DNA of 64,000 nucleotides from Rosa chinensis (Eukaryota > Streptophyta > Magnoliopsida > Rosales > Rosaceae), in contig NC_037090.1 of the NCBI RefSeq assembly GCF_002994745.2, forward strand, positions 23,820,001-23,884,000, in the 5' to 3' direction. The number at the start of each line of letters is the position of its first letter. Positions within the stretch are counted from its first letter, which is position 1. Below are positions 11,748-24,663 of this stretch, in pieces. Position numbers and translations under genes: made by a program. The notes under the pieces are model-generated. The model saw only the letters and a list, made by a program, of their open reading frames with translations, was not told where the DNA came from and ran no database searches.

Positions 11748-12347
11748 CTGATCACAAATCGTTAATATGGGCTACCAGCCTACCTAGTGATGGATTTGTT
11801 TTTTATTTTTTGAGAAGCAATTTGGACAAATCGTCAGAAGAGTGGGTTATGAAAATATATATTTTCAAATTTTTGATCGCATACAACTATTCATAAAATT
11901 GTATGTATGATTAGATTGACACACTATAAACTACCATAATCATAATTAAGCCAGTCGGTTAAGTCTTTGTTAATGTTCCATTCACACTTCAAAAACATAT
12001 TTCTCACATCCAATACTGGAGGTGTCATAGAAATTCATACTTCACTATATATCCTATTACTGGAGATGAAATTTAGTATAGAGACAATATGTGAGGTCTA
12101 CATAGAGCCAAAACCATACAGTTGCCTACTCCAAAAAGCAAAAACCAGAAATTTTAAACATTACATAGAGTTACTCTCTCTGTAAGGAACATGCACTACA
12201 TCGAGTTGAGTCAGTTGACCACTTTCACTAATTTGGTAAGTAGAGCCAAAAATACAGTTGCTTACTCCAAAAACCAGAAATTTTATTGAATTACTCTCTA
12301 TGAGATGAACATAGGCAAAACAGCACAAAAAGATCAAAACAATTACT
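11748..12347. other. Downstream flank of eIF3c copy 1
   Basis: AT-rich, no exon seen. A block near 12105-12180 is partly repeated at 12240-12315 (ACAGTTGC-TACTCCAAAAA type), a degenerate local duplication that may lie in the 3' UTR of the minus-strand gene. Confidence 0.4.
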
Positions 12348-15300
12348 CTAATGAGATTGAAGAGTTTGATAGCAACTCGGCCTCCCTGAAGGCATACTTA
12401 ATACACCACCACCTATCCTCAGCTCTGCTAACTTTTCATTATTTTCGCAGAGGACTGACAGCCTGTCAACCAGCTTGAGTATATTCACCAAACTAGTGCG
12501 GTCATTATCGGGGAAGACAATGCAACGTGTTTGCTGGTCCAAACGAGCATGGAGCTCTTCGTTCATGATCATCTTGCTAACAATGCTATGAGTCTCGGCC
12601 TCTGAGAGGTCAAACATGTTGGTCACTTGCTCAATGCTTAAAGATTTATAGGACGGATAGTAGGTGAAAAGGTAGGTCCTCAGAGCCGCCTCCTTGATAT
12701 TAGCATTGAGCATCTCCAGAACATTCTCACGATTCCTGAGGAGCTTCCAGACATGAAGAGAACTGATGACATCAAAGGCCTTTTGGAAGTCACCTTTGAA
12801 GAGGGCCCTTGTAGCTGCAATTACATGGTCCCTGACAGTTTCAGGAGGTCCTATGAATGTTTGCTTCTCAAGCAACCACCGGAATGTCTTACTAATCACC
12901 CTGCGTTTTGTATTGGTGTTGGCTGCTGCCATATTAGGCACTTCCAGCAGCATGGCACATATCAAATGCACTGCCTCTAGGAGCTCAAGGTTGATGTGCA
13001 TATGATAGGGTCTCTCAAGACTCCCCTGAAATTGAGAGGAACAGAACAGGTTAGCAAATTAAACTTGGAGCATACTATTTATCTACGACGACAGTATAGG
13101 ACTCTGCACAACAACAAACTTCTAGGTTATAAGGTTTCTTAATCCCCAATTCTTTGACATGTTGGCACAGTCATACCCCCTGTCTTCTTCAATTTTTGCA
13201 TACAGTTCATAAGTGGGGAGTGAAATATATATATTATAAATATATCAGGAAGAAGTATTGTGAATCTTATGATTTAACTGAATCAAACACAAAATTGAAG
13301 ACAGAAAGTAGTTGATATTTAACCCAAACTAGTTGGAAAACTAACTGGACTTTTTACTAAACTTATGGACCCCTCAACTGTAACAATAATTCGTGTTAAA
13401 CATCATGCAGTTGTACACAAGTAGCCATTCACACCAAACAATATAGATGCTTAGATAGTGACTTCAGATCATATGCAAACGGAAACCATATATGCAAATA
13501 ATAAGAATAACTTATGGAAGAAAAAAACCAAACTAGTACCTGTTCAGGGGTTTTCTCTTGATATCTACTTCGGGACACACCTTGTCCGAGCAACTCCTTC
13601 ACTTTTCCACCTGAATATAGTTCAGAAAGGCAGCTATGTCCTTCAGTAATTAGTCCATTACGAAATGCACACAGACCAAGCTGTGCCATAGCCCTATTGA
13701 AAAGGATTTTGGATGAAATGTCCATATGGTGAATACTGTCTTGCAGGTGACTCATTAGCAGCAAGTTACGGGCAGTAGAGAAATCATCCAGGAGAGCATG
13801 GTGGTAAATATCACAAAGCATTGCACGAGCTTTAGTCCTATCATCTCCATATTTGTATATGAAAGAGACGAGAATATCCATGAGGGCCCTACTACTCTCC
13901 AAAAACGCAGGTCCCCGAGGTACGAGCTCAGGAGATGCAAGAAATGCAGATGTAGCGTCATGGACTTCAGTCACTTCACCATTATCACCACTTTCTGTTT
14001 GCTCAGCTAGTTTTCTCATGGCATTATAGACTTCTTGAGGCTTGTAGTGAAGGAGTTCAACCTGCCTTAGGGCTACCTTTGCAGCTGCTTTGAAATCTCC
14101 AACTTGCTCCAAATATTCTTGAACATTCTGAGCAAGAACGAAAAGCATAGGCTCATCTCTGAGTCTTTCAATGTACTCAGTGGTGTGAGGGTCTAGACTC
14201 TGTAAGCTCTTGAAAAAATCATCATCTATTCTTTCCACAAAACCCCCCAAGTTTCCACTGACACTGATTGTCCCATTATAGTCAGATCCATGCTGAGATC
14301 CATTATCATCAATCTCCGCCTTGTTAACGACACGGATGTTGGGATATTGCACCAGAATATCAAGAATAACAAGCATATTCTGCACACAATGTTTCCACAC
14401 ATGCGTAGGCATGTGCCCATGGAGACCAGCATCAAATTGAGCAAAAACAATACTGAGAAAAATCTCAAGCTTCTGCGCAGGAGTCTTAGCAACCTTTGCC
14501 AAGAAAATAAGCTGCTCAACTAGCTCAAACCATCTCGTTCCCTTCCTTCCCCTAACAGCCACAACCTCTTTGAATTTCTTGTTGACTGTATCCCACGTAA
14601 CCTGACGAGGGTCACTCATGAACTGCTGCTTATCCAGGACAAGCTTGCTCCTCTTACTAGATTTTCTCTCCCAACCATCCTCCTTTTCCTCATCCTCCCC
14701 ATATCCAACATCTTTAGGAACTTCAATTTCAGAATTTGTTTCAAATTCTTCCTCTTCCGAAAGCTCTTCTTCTGTAGGATTCTCCTTGTACTTCTGAATC
14801 AAATCCTCATATTCCCTATTGTTCTTCTTGAGTTTCTGTTTCATCGAGTTCAAGGCCTTGGCATTGGTGCTACTCATCTTCTTCTTAGCATCCTTATTTG
14901 CTAGAGCCTCGGCTACATACTCCTCCAACAAAACAAGCGCTCTGATGTACAGAGTTGGTACTTTTGCAGACCGGGCTACGCGCATCACCTTCTCAAGCTG
15001 TTTATTCATCTTGTCAAACGATTCCTGCAAGCTCACCCAATCGTTTATGTTCTTTGCCTTGTTTATCTTGTCAACAGTAGCACACATCTCCTCGAATCGC
15101 TTAGCTTTCCCTGACTTAACCACACGCTTTTCGTCATCAGAGCTTTCCTCATCATCACTTTCAATTTCGTATTTGTTTTTGATTTTCTTAATGCTAGTCG
15201 TCTCCTCATCTGTGATTACGGGCTCATCTTCTGAATCGCTATCGCTGTCACTTTGATCACTCTGAATAACATAAACACATTCCAAAAGTTACAGAGACAT

Positions 15301-15432
15301 ACAACAACAGATCTATCAGCACATATTATGCTTCTAAGTCTTAACATTCAATCGAAACACGGAAACTATAAGTCATGAATAAAACTGAAATATGCTAACC
15401 TGGCGGCCCCAGAATTTCGAAGTCGAAGCCAT
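12348..15432 (-). CDS. EIF3C: Eukaryotic translation initiation factor 3 subunit c, copy 1 (short C-terminus)
   Basis: eIF3c is a core PCI subunit of eIF3, which recruits the 40S ribosome and other initiation factors. Three coding exons on the minus strand: 15432-15400 ([11 protein letters not shown]), 15261-13540 and 13025-12348. All phases are zero, giving about 810 residues. In order: an acidic Ser/Asp N-terminus, the conserved [19 protein letters not shown] block, a second acidic stretch, the central helical region ([20 protein letters not shown]), and the PCI region ending near RCIVFPDND. The protein stops soon after IGGG, so the Arg/Gly-rich tail of copy 2 is missing. Relative to copy 2 it also lacks three residues before KQTF and has a changed exon-3 start ([10 protein letters not shown] instead of [14 protein letters not shown]). 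Splice sites are good and there are no stops. It is probably expressed but may be sub-functional. Confidence 0.9.
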
Positions 15433-15883
15433 TGTCTAGTAGCTCAAGCAAAAAATCACAAGCGAAAAAGGGTTTGAAAATCGGTGCAGTCGTACAATCC
15501 TGTTCAGCAGAAGCAGGCAACGTGTAGATTAATTTCGTTTGTTAAACCCTAACAGTAGCAAACGTATATTCTGAAAAACGCAAAATCTAGTAGCAGAGTC
15601 TATTAGACTCTAAGCAAAAGCACGAAGAAGAGGCTAGGGAATTAGAATCACGGCGTGGTATTAATAGTAAGGAATCGAAATATAGCAAAAGTAGTTAACC
15701 AACACAAGAAAAAAAAATTGAAGATTGGAAGATAGATGTCAGGATCGAATAATAATATGAATTAAAAGAAACAAAACAAGAATGTAAGTAGTGTAGAAGA
15801 GGTAGAGACCTACGATGGACGAAGAGATCGAGCTTATTGCGTTTTAGGGCGCTTTTGTTAGTAAAAGGGAAAGAGATTCTGAT

Positions 15884-15891
15884 ATATATAC
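15884..15891 (-). promoter_or_regulatory. TATA-like box of eIF3c copy 1
   Basis: TATATATA on the minus strand lies upstream of a purine/pyrimidine leader. A leader exon appears to end with a GT donor at 15809-15808, so the 5' UTR is probably spliced to the coding exon at 15432. This is inferred from position and splice motifs. Confidence 0.45.
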
Positions 15892-15899
15892 ATTGAGTC

Positions 15900-18800
15900 A
15901 TTGAGAGAGACCCTGAAGAAGTGGGATTTGGTGGGGTCAAGGAGTATTTTCTTTGGATGTTAGAAATCTGGATTTCGTGGAGGTCAAGAAACAACTTTTT
16001 CATGTATATAATATATATAGAAAAGAAAAAAGAAAAAGAAAAATCCTATTAATTTATTTGGACATTAAATTTTGGTTCCCATATTTGGGTTTTGAGAGGA
16101 AACATTATTATATAGTCTTTGACAACTATGTGTACTATAATTTAGGCTAATGTGATTGATCTATGTAATGAAGAATAAGGTTTGCCCCATGTGAAAATAT
16201 CACGATTGACATAAATCACCAGTTAAGACTCGTATCTAACTTTATTGTAACCAGATTGACATAATTAATAAGTTTGTTTGTTTATTTTTTTGTCCTTCTC
16301 CAGTCAAACTTAAGATTTTCAAGTTCATGCATGACTTATGCTATGGTTATAGGTAATTAGTACATGTTTGTAATTGTACCTATAATTCTTCACTAAAAAC
16401 AAATTAAACCTTACAATTTAGTATTAAATTCACTTCAACTCTCTGATGTATATACCAAAATCCAGTCCATAATATTCAAAAGGTATCAATTGGTACTCAA
16501 AATTGTGCTTTAGTTGCCTATAATGTGGCCATCCAGGATTCAACATTCCAAAGACAGTTTGACAACATTTTGATACATATCATCCAGGCAAAATTTCCTA
16601 CTGCTCCTAAGCAACACTGACCAAATCAAATTTCAACCAATACACTGAAAGCAAAAACAAAAAATAGCCTTGTCTATGAAGAATAAATTCCCCAATCCCC
16701 ATACAATTGAATTCAACCAAAATTTATTGTCTTAATTAATTGACCCAAATTAGTTACATAGTAGCTTAATATATGAAAGCAACAAAATTTGACAACATGT
16801 CCCTCAAATTCCTCACTTGCAAAGTTGCAAATGTCTCAAAGACTGGTATGTCGTTCATCGAATACCTGCATAAGCTAGTCAAACAAAGCACAAACATAGA
16901 TAACATGAAAATCCAGTACAGAAATTAAGAAAGAAAATAATGACACCCTAAAGGAACCACATGAACCAGACTAGAACCATATACACTCATAATCAATTAT
17001 TTTTCCTTTTTTGTATTTTTATTTTTTATTTAGTGTCCATTATGATGAAGGCAAGAATCTATCTCTTACCTACAATATGTAGGAGAGATTTAATCAGTTG
17101 AATAGGGTCACAAATTCACACTGAGCTTTCCAATGAATTGAAAGTAAAATCATGCCTTGAAGCAATGAAAACGAAGCAATTCACACTTCCTACACAGAGC
17201 AACAGCTGGCAACAGAACTAGAGGCCAAACAATTCGACTCAGGTCAGTACACAAAGATTTAAGGTCATTTCTTCAATTTGCTATGGCTTAGAAAAGTAAC
17301 TCAGAGAAAGAACTATACCGAGGAACCACGTTGGAGTAAATTTGAAAAGCCAATAACTTTTCTTAATTTGGTGAACTGAAATGCTAAGAACTTCGACGAC
17401 AAGACAAAAGCAATAAGCTACTAAGAGAAATTGGCCAATCCACCTTACTTAACTGGATAATGAACTCTGATAATGACCCAAACTTGCTTTATGAGAATCA
17501 GCAACAAAAGTTGAAGAGAAATTGTGTTGCCAACCTTCTTTAAGCATGAGTCTTCACATTGATGTTAGCATTTAACAAAGCACAGGAGTTGGAACTGAAG
17601 GTCTGGAGAAAGTTCCAAATCAGGTAATTCAGCATAGGACAATACTTGAATATCAAACCGAGTAACTTGACTAACTCAAACAAAAGAATCTCTGTGGGAA
17701 AGCTTATCCAAACAAGCACAGGTGTATTCGACTCGTATGGACAGAAGAGGATTGTCCTAGTTATCTTACATTAAATATAGTAAGATGACTACAACTTATT
17801 TCACAAAATGTACGCTTTCAATTGAACTATCATGTTTTAGTAAGAACTCTCTGATATGCTCTAATGGCTGACAACTATTTTGTATATTTCAGTTCCAAAT
17901 CTTACATTCTCAAAAGAAGAACGAAATTGGCACATGACACGTATCCCAGAATACCCCATGTCAACCTAAGCTTGAACCAAAACCTAAACTTTCTCTTCTT
18001 CTAGAGCCCGATGATCGCCAACTTACCTTTGGAAGTCTTCATATTTGCCTTGCATGCCCACCTAAATATCTAATCACCAATATATTGCTTAATGATGTTA
18101 GTTAAGCACCTTAGATCAATTCAGATAAATGAGGCCTTGATCTAGCTAGCTAGCTATTACTAATCAGAGAATGAATATAACCTGATCTCCACTTTACCAT
18201 TTGTCTCTAATAATTAAGAAAACACACCTCAGGGTTTTAAATTTTCAAAAGCCATTCTGGAGTTCTGGTTGATTAAAATGTTAACAGAAGGAAGCATGGT
18301 TTAAAGAGGGCAAAATTCTACAGTGCAGTGACTGGAGCTGTTTAAAATCCACAAGAAAGAAACCAAGATTACAATGAGACAAATTTTGGCAACAAAAAAA
18401 ATAGGGGAACCGAACCCAAAATATGTGAGCAAAGACATCATATCTAGCAGTCACAACCCCAGAGAACTTAAGCCTTCTTTCCTTTGCCAAAACCAAAAGG
18501 GTTATTATCACAAATGGTACCTGAACTATACCTCTATTTTATCGAGATGATTAAATATAAAGTAAGATGATTAAATTTGATGGCAACCGGTACATCCTGT
18601 AAAGCCTCCAATGAAGACAATTACTCTAGACTAAATCCATTTACTGAAAAAGCAAAGGATCATGCATACATGTTTATGATCTCAGCAAAATTATGGCCTC
18701 TATAAATGCTAAAAATCCCATTTACCAGTCATCACATCCCTAAACAACCTATTATAACAAGCCAAAACCAATATCCCCATAAAGATTAACCAAAAAAAAA

Positions 18801-18956
18801 AAACAACAAATGAATACATAAGAAAACATCAGAGAACAACAAATCCAGTTTTGCTGTGAAGACGAAGAAAAAAATTTGAAGAACTGGGGACAAAGAGTGA
18901 TTTCTTCAGTTCTGCGAGGAAAAGAAAAACATAAGCATATGATAGGAGGGAGGGGG

Positions 18957-18987
<31 letters not shown>

Positions 18988-19327
18988 AATACCTCGTAGA
19001 GTAGAGCTTGAAGCATCTGACTAGAGCTTGAGCTTTGGTGCAGGAGAGAAGACAGAGCCAAGGGGAGAATGCAGCATTGTGAGAACTTGGTAACCCGAGT
19101 TTTTAAGTTCTTTTATGAAAGTGAAGTGTACTAAACGCCTAAATATTTAAGTTCAGCCAGTAGCTAAAATAACGAGCAAAGTAAACACTGGTTCTGTGTT
19201 ATTTAATACTATCCAGATGTCTTATTTGGTGTGCACCACATAGGGCCTAAATATGAATTCAAGAAATCAAACTTTAATAGCTTTCTAATGGGCAAAATTT
19301 TCAGTCTTGTCTTGCTACTATGTTCCC
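15900..19327. other. Spacer between the two eIF3c genes; possible spliced minus-strand non-coding transcript
   Basis: I see no recognisable protein. On the minus strand a small exon-like piece starts near 19077. It has an 18-codon frame and then a second ATG at 19016 reading MLQALLYE before a GT donor at 18992. An AG-bounded piece starts near 16865. A GA microsatellite lies at about 18957-18983. The 3' UTR of eIF3c copy 2 falls below 19328. Confidence 0.3.
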
Positions 19328-22300
19328 TTAAGCACGAACACCCCTGTTAAGACTGACCATCTGAGATCCCCTTCCAGATGAAGCAGACTGATGGTAGCCA
19401 GTCCTCCCTGAGCCTCCATGCGCAGCATCTTGATATCGTGTATATTGACCCATTCCTCGGAACTGACCTGCACCTGTTCGGTCCCTAGGATACCCTCCTC
19501 CACCAGTATGACCATATGCCAATGATCTATAACCTGTTCGCCCAGTGGCACCACCCTGTCTTCCTTGGGTGAAAGACATGTTCTCTTGCCACCTACCACT
19601 CAAAGTAGTTGTTCCAGCACCATAGTCCTGGCTGTCTCTACGCCTTGTAGGTAAATCTAACCCACCACCACCTATCTTCAACTCTGTTGCCCTTTCATTG
19701 CTTTCTGCAAGGACTGACAGCTTCTCAGTGAACTGGAAAGCTAGAGCCTGCAACCTACTGTGCTCAATGTCGTGGAAGACAATGCAACTTGTCGGTTGGT
19801 CCCAACTAGCATGGAGCTCGTCATTGATCATCATCTTGCTAACAAGGCTATGAGCCTGGGCCTCTGAGAGGTCGAACATCTTGGGGAGTTGTTCCATGCT
19901 TAATGTCTTATAAGACCGGGAATAGCTCAAAAGGTAGGTCCTCAGAGCCTCCTCCTTGATCTTAGCCTTGAGCATCTGAAGAACATTCTCCCGATTCCTT
20001 AAGAGCTTCCAGACATGAAGGGAATTCATAACATCAAAGGCCTTTTGAAAGTCACCTTTGCGGAGGGCCCTGGTAGCTGCCAATACATGGTCCCTGACAT
20101 TTTCAGGGGGACCTGTGAAGGTTTGCTTCTCATTCATTTCAAGCAACCGTCTGAATGTCCTACTAATCACTCTGCGCTTTGTATCATGGATGTTTGCTGC
20201 CATATTAGGAACTTCCAGCAGCATCGCACAGATCAAATGTACTGCCTCAAGGAGCTCAGGGTTAATGTGCATATGGAAGGGCATTTGTCGTCTTCTCTCC
20301 AGCCTTTCCTGAAAATAAGGGCAATGGAGAGTGACAAAATCAATTCTATAGAATAGAGAGTTGATAGCAAAGTAATCTCAGAGCAAGCTGTTTTTCTACA
20401 ACAGAAAAAAAATAAAAAATTGTCTGCAGAATGAAATATAATTTCAGATTTCTTAGACCCCGATTATCTGCAACAAGTTGACAAAATTATGATCTTTTTT
20501 CAGTCTCATCTTTCCAGAATTTCTCTCAAATGACCTATTTCACTAATTTTCTCTGTCAAATCTTATCAACTAGTTTCAGAAGAATCTTGAAGATTGAGCC
20601 AAATTGTTTAAATTGATAAATAGCTAGCATATCCTAAACTTATGCAGACAAGCTAATTGTGGTAAACTTTACAAGAGCCTGAACATAGCAAAGACATCCA
20701 GCTCAGAAATTTCAAGGTTGTGAAAGAGTGGAATGGGGTGGAAAGATTAAAAACTTGCTCCGGTCTAAAAACCAATGCACTAAAGCAGAGCAATATACAC
20801 TCAAATGAACAACATCCATCCAATTTCCCATTAATTCAATTATGAGGTAAAAACATATCAGGAGTTTAATGAACATATCAGGAGTTTAATGAGTGTGAGC
20901 AAAACAAAAGTAAAACGTCTTATAAGTAACGTAATGTTAGATATCTTACAACAATTCCTCTGGACGGGCATATGAATATCGTTAAATAAATCCATCCTAA
21001 ACGATTGGATATTATTTTTGTGAGTGTCATAGCATTAATGTTAGATAGCACCTAGTTGCATATCAACTGCAAACACTTAAAACTTATTTATTAGAAATCT
21101 ATATGAACAACCATTGTAGATAGTGACTTCAGATTCTATAGAAAGTAGCAGCTTACATGCAGATAAAACATAGAATAGCTGTACAGTAAAACACTGCACC
21201 TGTTCTGCAATCGTTAAATAAATCCATCCTAAACAGTTGGATATTATTTTTGTGAGTGTCATAGCATTAATGTTAGATGGCACCTAGTTGCATATCAACT
21301 CCAAACACTTAAATTTATTTATTAGAAATCTATATGAACAACCATTGTAGATAGTGACTTCAGATTCTATAGAAAGTAGCAGCTCACATGCAGATAAAAC
21401 ATAGAATAGCTGTACAGTAAAACACTGCACCTGTTCTGGAGTCTTCTCATGATATCTACTCTGGGAGACACCTTGTGCAAGCAGTTCCTTCACTCGTCCA
21501 CCTGAATAGAGTTCAGAAAGGCAGCTATGTCCTTCAGTGATTAGTCCATTTCGAAACGCACAGAGACCAAGTTGCGCCATGGCTCTATTAAAAAGTATTT
21601 GAGTTGAAATGTCCATGTGCTGAATACTATCTTGCAGGTGACTCATTAGCAGCAGGTCACGGGCAGTAGGAAACTTGTCCAGAAGAGCATGATGGTAAAT
21701 GTCACAAAGCATTGCACGAGCTTTAGTGCGATCATCTCCATACTTGTAGATAAGAGAAACCAGAACATCCATCAAGGCCCTACTACTCTCCAGAAAGGTT
21801 GGTTTCCGCGGTACAAGCTCAGGAGTTACAACGAATGTAGCTGGACCCCGACTTTCCTCAACTGCTATAGGCTCTTGGCCTTCACCTTCATCACCACCTT
21901 CTATCTGCTCAGCCAGTTTTCTCATAGCATCATAAACTTCATTAGGCTTATAATAAATGAGTTCAACCCGCCTCAGGGCAACCTTTGCAGCAGCTTTGAA
22001 ATCTCCAACTTTTTCTAAATATTCTTGAACATTTTGAGCAAGAACCACAAAAATAGGTTCATCTCGAAGTCTTTGAATGTATTCACGAGTATGAGGGTCG
22101 ATGCACTGCATGCTCTTGAAGAACTCGGTATCTATCCTTTCTACAAAAGCCACTAAGTTCCCCCAAACCCTGATTGTTCCATTATAATCGGGTCCCTTCT
22201 GGGATTCATTCTCGTCAGGCTCCACCTTGTCATCTACAGCCATGTTTGGATACTGGACCAGAATATCAAGTATAATGAGCATATTCTGCACACATTTTTT

Positions 22301-23332
22301 CCACACATGTATAGGCATGTGCCCACTTAGACCAGGGTTGACATCAAACTGAGCAGAAACAAGACTGAAAAGAATCTCAAGCTTCTGTGCAGGGGTCTTA
22401 GCAACCTTTGTCAAGAAGGTAAGCTGCTCAACTTGCTCAAACCTTCCGGTTCCCTTCCTTCCCCGAGCAGCCACAACCTCTTTAAATTTCTTGTTAATTG
22501 TATCCCATGTGATGTCACGAGGATCCTTCATGAACTGCTTATCCATGAGCTTGTCCTTCTTACTCATTTTCTTTTCCCAACCATCCTTGGTATCATCTTC
22601 GTCCTCTTCCTCATCATCCGAAGCTGCTATATCTGTAGGATCCTCAATTTCAGAATCTTCTTCCTCCTCTTCCGACTGCTTATCTTCTTCATCCTCTTCG
22701 CTCTGCTCAGGATTCTCCTTATACTTGTTGATCAACTCTTCATACTGCTTATTGTTCTTCTTCAGTTTCTGCTTCATTGAGTTCAAGGCCTTGGCATTAC
22801 TGCTACTCATCTTCTTCTTAGCATCCTTATTTGTTAGAGCCTGGCTCAAAAATTCCTCCAACAAAACAAGGGCTTTGATATATAGTGTTGGTACCTTTTC
22901 GGACTCAGTGATCCGCATGAACTTCTCAAGCTGTTTATTGATCTTGTCAAAGCAGTCAAGCAAGCTGACCCAATCATTTATGTTCTTTGCATTCTTAATC
23001 CTGTCAACAGTGGCATTCATCTCATCGAAACGCTTGTCTTTCACTGATCTAACAACACGCTTTTGGTCATCCGAATCATCACTATCGCTATCATTCATGT
23101 GCTTCAGGTATTTGTTGTCCACTTTTTTGGTGCTAGACTCACCACCTCCAGTTTCAACCTCCTCACCATACTCACTCTCCTCATCCTCCGAATCGCTTTC
23201 ACGCTAGAATAACACAACAAACATTATTCAAAAACAATTAGCACATATTAATACTCACAAAAATCATGAATGAAAATTCTATGCTCTACTTGGTGAAGGT
23301 AAAAAAACCTGAGTCCAGAATTTCGATGCCAT
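19328..23332 (-). CDS. EIF3C: Eukaryotic translation initiation factor 3 subunit c, copy 2 (full length)
   Basis: Three coding exons on the minus strand: 23332-23309 (MASKFWTQ), 23203-21431 and 20308-19328. They give about 925 residues, the usual size for plant eIF3c. The order is an acidic N-terminus ([15 protein letters not shown]), the conserved [19 protein letters not shown] block, a long Glu/Asp-rich stretch, the central [19 protein letters not shown] region, the PCI domain in exon 3, and a C-terminal tail rich in Gly, Arg and Tyr ([29 protein letters not shown]). The tail is likely an RNA-contacting disordered region (inference). Intron positions equal those of copy 1, so the two arose by tandem duplication. 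Intron 2 carries a 231-bp duplication that repeats the exon 2 donor. The 5' leader is spliced. This is the better candidate for the canonical subunit. Confidence 0.94.
20978..21438. repeat. Tandem duplication (period about 231 bp) across the exon 2/intron 2 junction of eIF3c copy 2
   Basis: Unit 1 (20978-21207) and unit 2 (21210-21438) are almost identical, differing at a handful of bases. Unit 2 contains the true exon end and GT donor (CACCTGTTCTG, complement). Unit 1 is an intronic copy of the last exon bases and the donor. Confidence 0.85.
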
Positions 23333-23479
23333 TGTCTTAGAAACCGCAACAGCTCAAGTAAAACTCACGATAATTGGATTATAGTAAATTCCCTGTTCAT
23401 AATAAGCAACAGCAATTCATATTTAGGCATACATTCTCACATTAATAAAAGAGAAACCAAGAGAAGAGGGAGGGATTAC

Positions 23480-23511
23480 CTGACTTTGGCGCGATTCTGC
23501 TCCGGGATGAT
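23480..23511 (-). other. Probable 32-nt non-coding leader exon of eIF3c copy 2
   Basis: On the minus strand an acceptor AAATTTCAG precedes ATCATCCCGGAGC and a donor GTAATC follows AAAGTCAG. An upstream leader exon ends at a GTAAGC donor next to 23662. The pattern suggests a 5' UTR with two introns before the start codon at 23332. Confidence 0.55.
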
Positions 23512-23720
23512 CTGAAATTTGGTATATATGAATAAAATCGTTAACGGGCAAATATTAAGTTTGGAGATATTAAAAATGCATGTGACACTAAACGGCTGCT
23601 TGAGTTGGATGATACAGACAACAAATTAAATTATGAAGATGAGAGAGAGGGGGGGGCTTACCGGGTTTGGTAGCGGGCAATCGCGAAATGGCAAAAGGGG
23701 TGAGAGGAAATATAGTGGGA

Positions 23721-23728
23721 TTATATAG
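23721..23728 (-). promoter_or_regulatory. TATA box of eIF3c copy 2
   Basis: CTATATAA on the minus strand lies about 60 bp upstream of the first leader-exon donor, a normal core-promoter position. Confidence 0.6.
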
Positions 23729-24103
23729 GGGAAGATGCAGTCTACGAATTGCAGAGGTTTCGCCATTTCCTTCGTCGGTTGGTTGCTTCGTTGAGACAAA
23801 CAAGGGACTTCTTTTTAGTGGAGTTACATGCTCGCTTCTCATCAAGAAGTTTTGTTTTTGAGTTTTTGTCTATTTACCCCATTTCTAGGGATTTTTTTCC
23901 CACTAACCCCATGAAGTTTTTTTTTAATACCATTTTACCCCTCACCATTTGTTACTTACAGAGAGAGAGAGAGAGAGAAAATGGAAGAGAGAGAAACCAT
24001 AGGAGACTTTGCCGGATTCCGGTCACCGGCCGCCGGATTCCCGTCACCGGCCGCCGCCCACCGGAATTTGCAGAAAATCTCACCGGAAAGTTTTTTGCCC
24101 CCA

Positions 24104-24420
24104 ATAGACATCTATTGCCCCTTAATAGATGGGCAATAGAGGTCTATTGCCCCCTAATAGACGTCTATTGGCCCCCAATAGACCACTTTCAGCCATGTAT
24201 TGCCTCCTAATAGACAACTATCAGCCATGTATTGCCCCCCATAGGACTTTTAGTCGCCCGAATAAGAACTAATATTCCTAGATTTTGACAAATAAAACTT
24301 TGATTAAAGAAAAAAATGAGAATATTACATCAATTCAAAACATCTATTGCCCCCCAATAGACGTCTATTGCCCCCCAATAGACGTCTATTACCCTCCAAT
24401 AGACCCTTAACACACTCCTA
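24104..24420. repeat. Minisatellite of CAATAGACGTCTATTG palindromes
   Basis: Repeated units of about 21 bp read GCCCCCCAATAGACGTCTAT, in two clusters (24104-24240, degenerate, and 24343-24405, clean). The core AATAGACGTCTATT is its own reverse complement. Confidence 0.8.
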
Positions 24421-24476
24421 AGAGCACGGAAAATAACCTGTGAAAACAATATTGGAAACAGTAAAACCTCCACTAG

Positions 24477-24623
24477 GTTCTCGACTATATTGCAAGAAGA
24501 CTCAATCAGAAACAAAATCATTGTACAGATGCTCCCCAATACCTCAAAAAATACATTCCAAACTGGGAGAAGGAAGCTAAAGCACTCTACGAAAGGTTCG
24601 AACATAGGCCGGGCAAAAAACTG
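24477..24623 (+). pseudogene. Exon-like open segment inside the element, unrecognised
   Basis: After an AG acceptor (CACTAG) one frame reads about 49 residues with protein-like composition, including APQYLKKYIPNWEKEAKALY and ERFEHRPGKKLKK, then runs into the A33 tract. I do not recognise the family. It could be a captured exon or chance. Confidence 0.3.

Positions 24624-24663
<40 letters not shown>

Noticed and set aside
13429..23207. Several plus-strand open frames of 60-240 codons over the eIF3c genes (e.g. 14819-15256, 22491-23207)
   Set aside because: They are the antisense of acidic, Ser-rich eIF3c exons and look like low-complexity Ser/Leu peptides.
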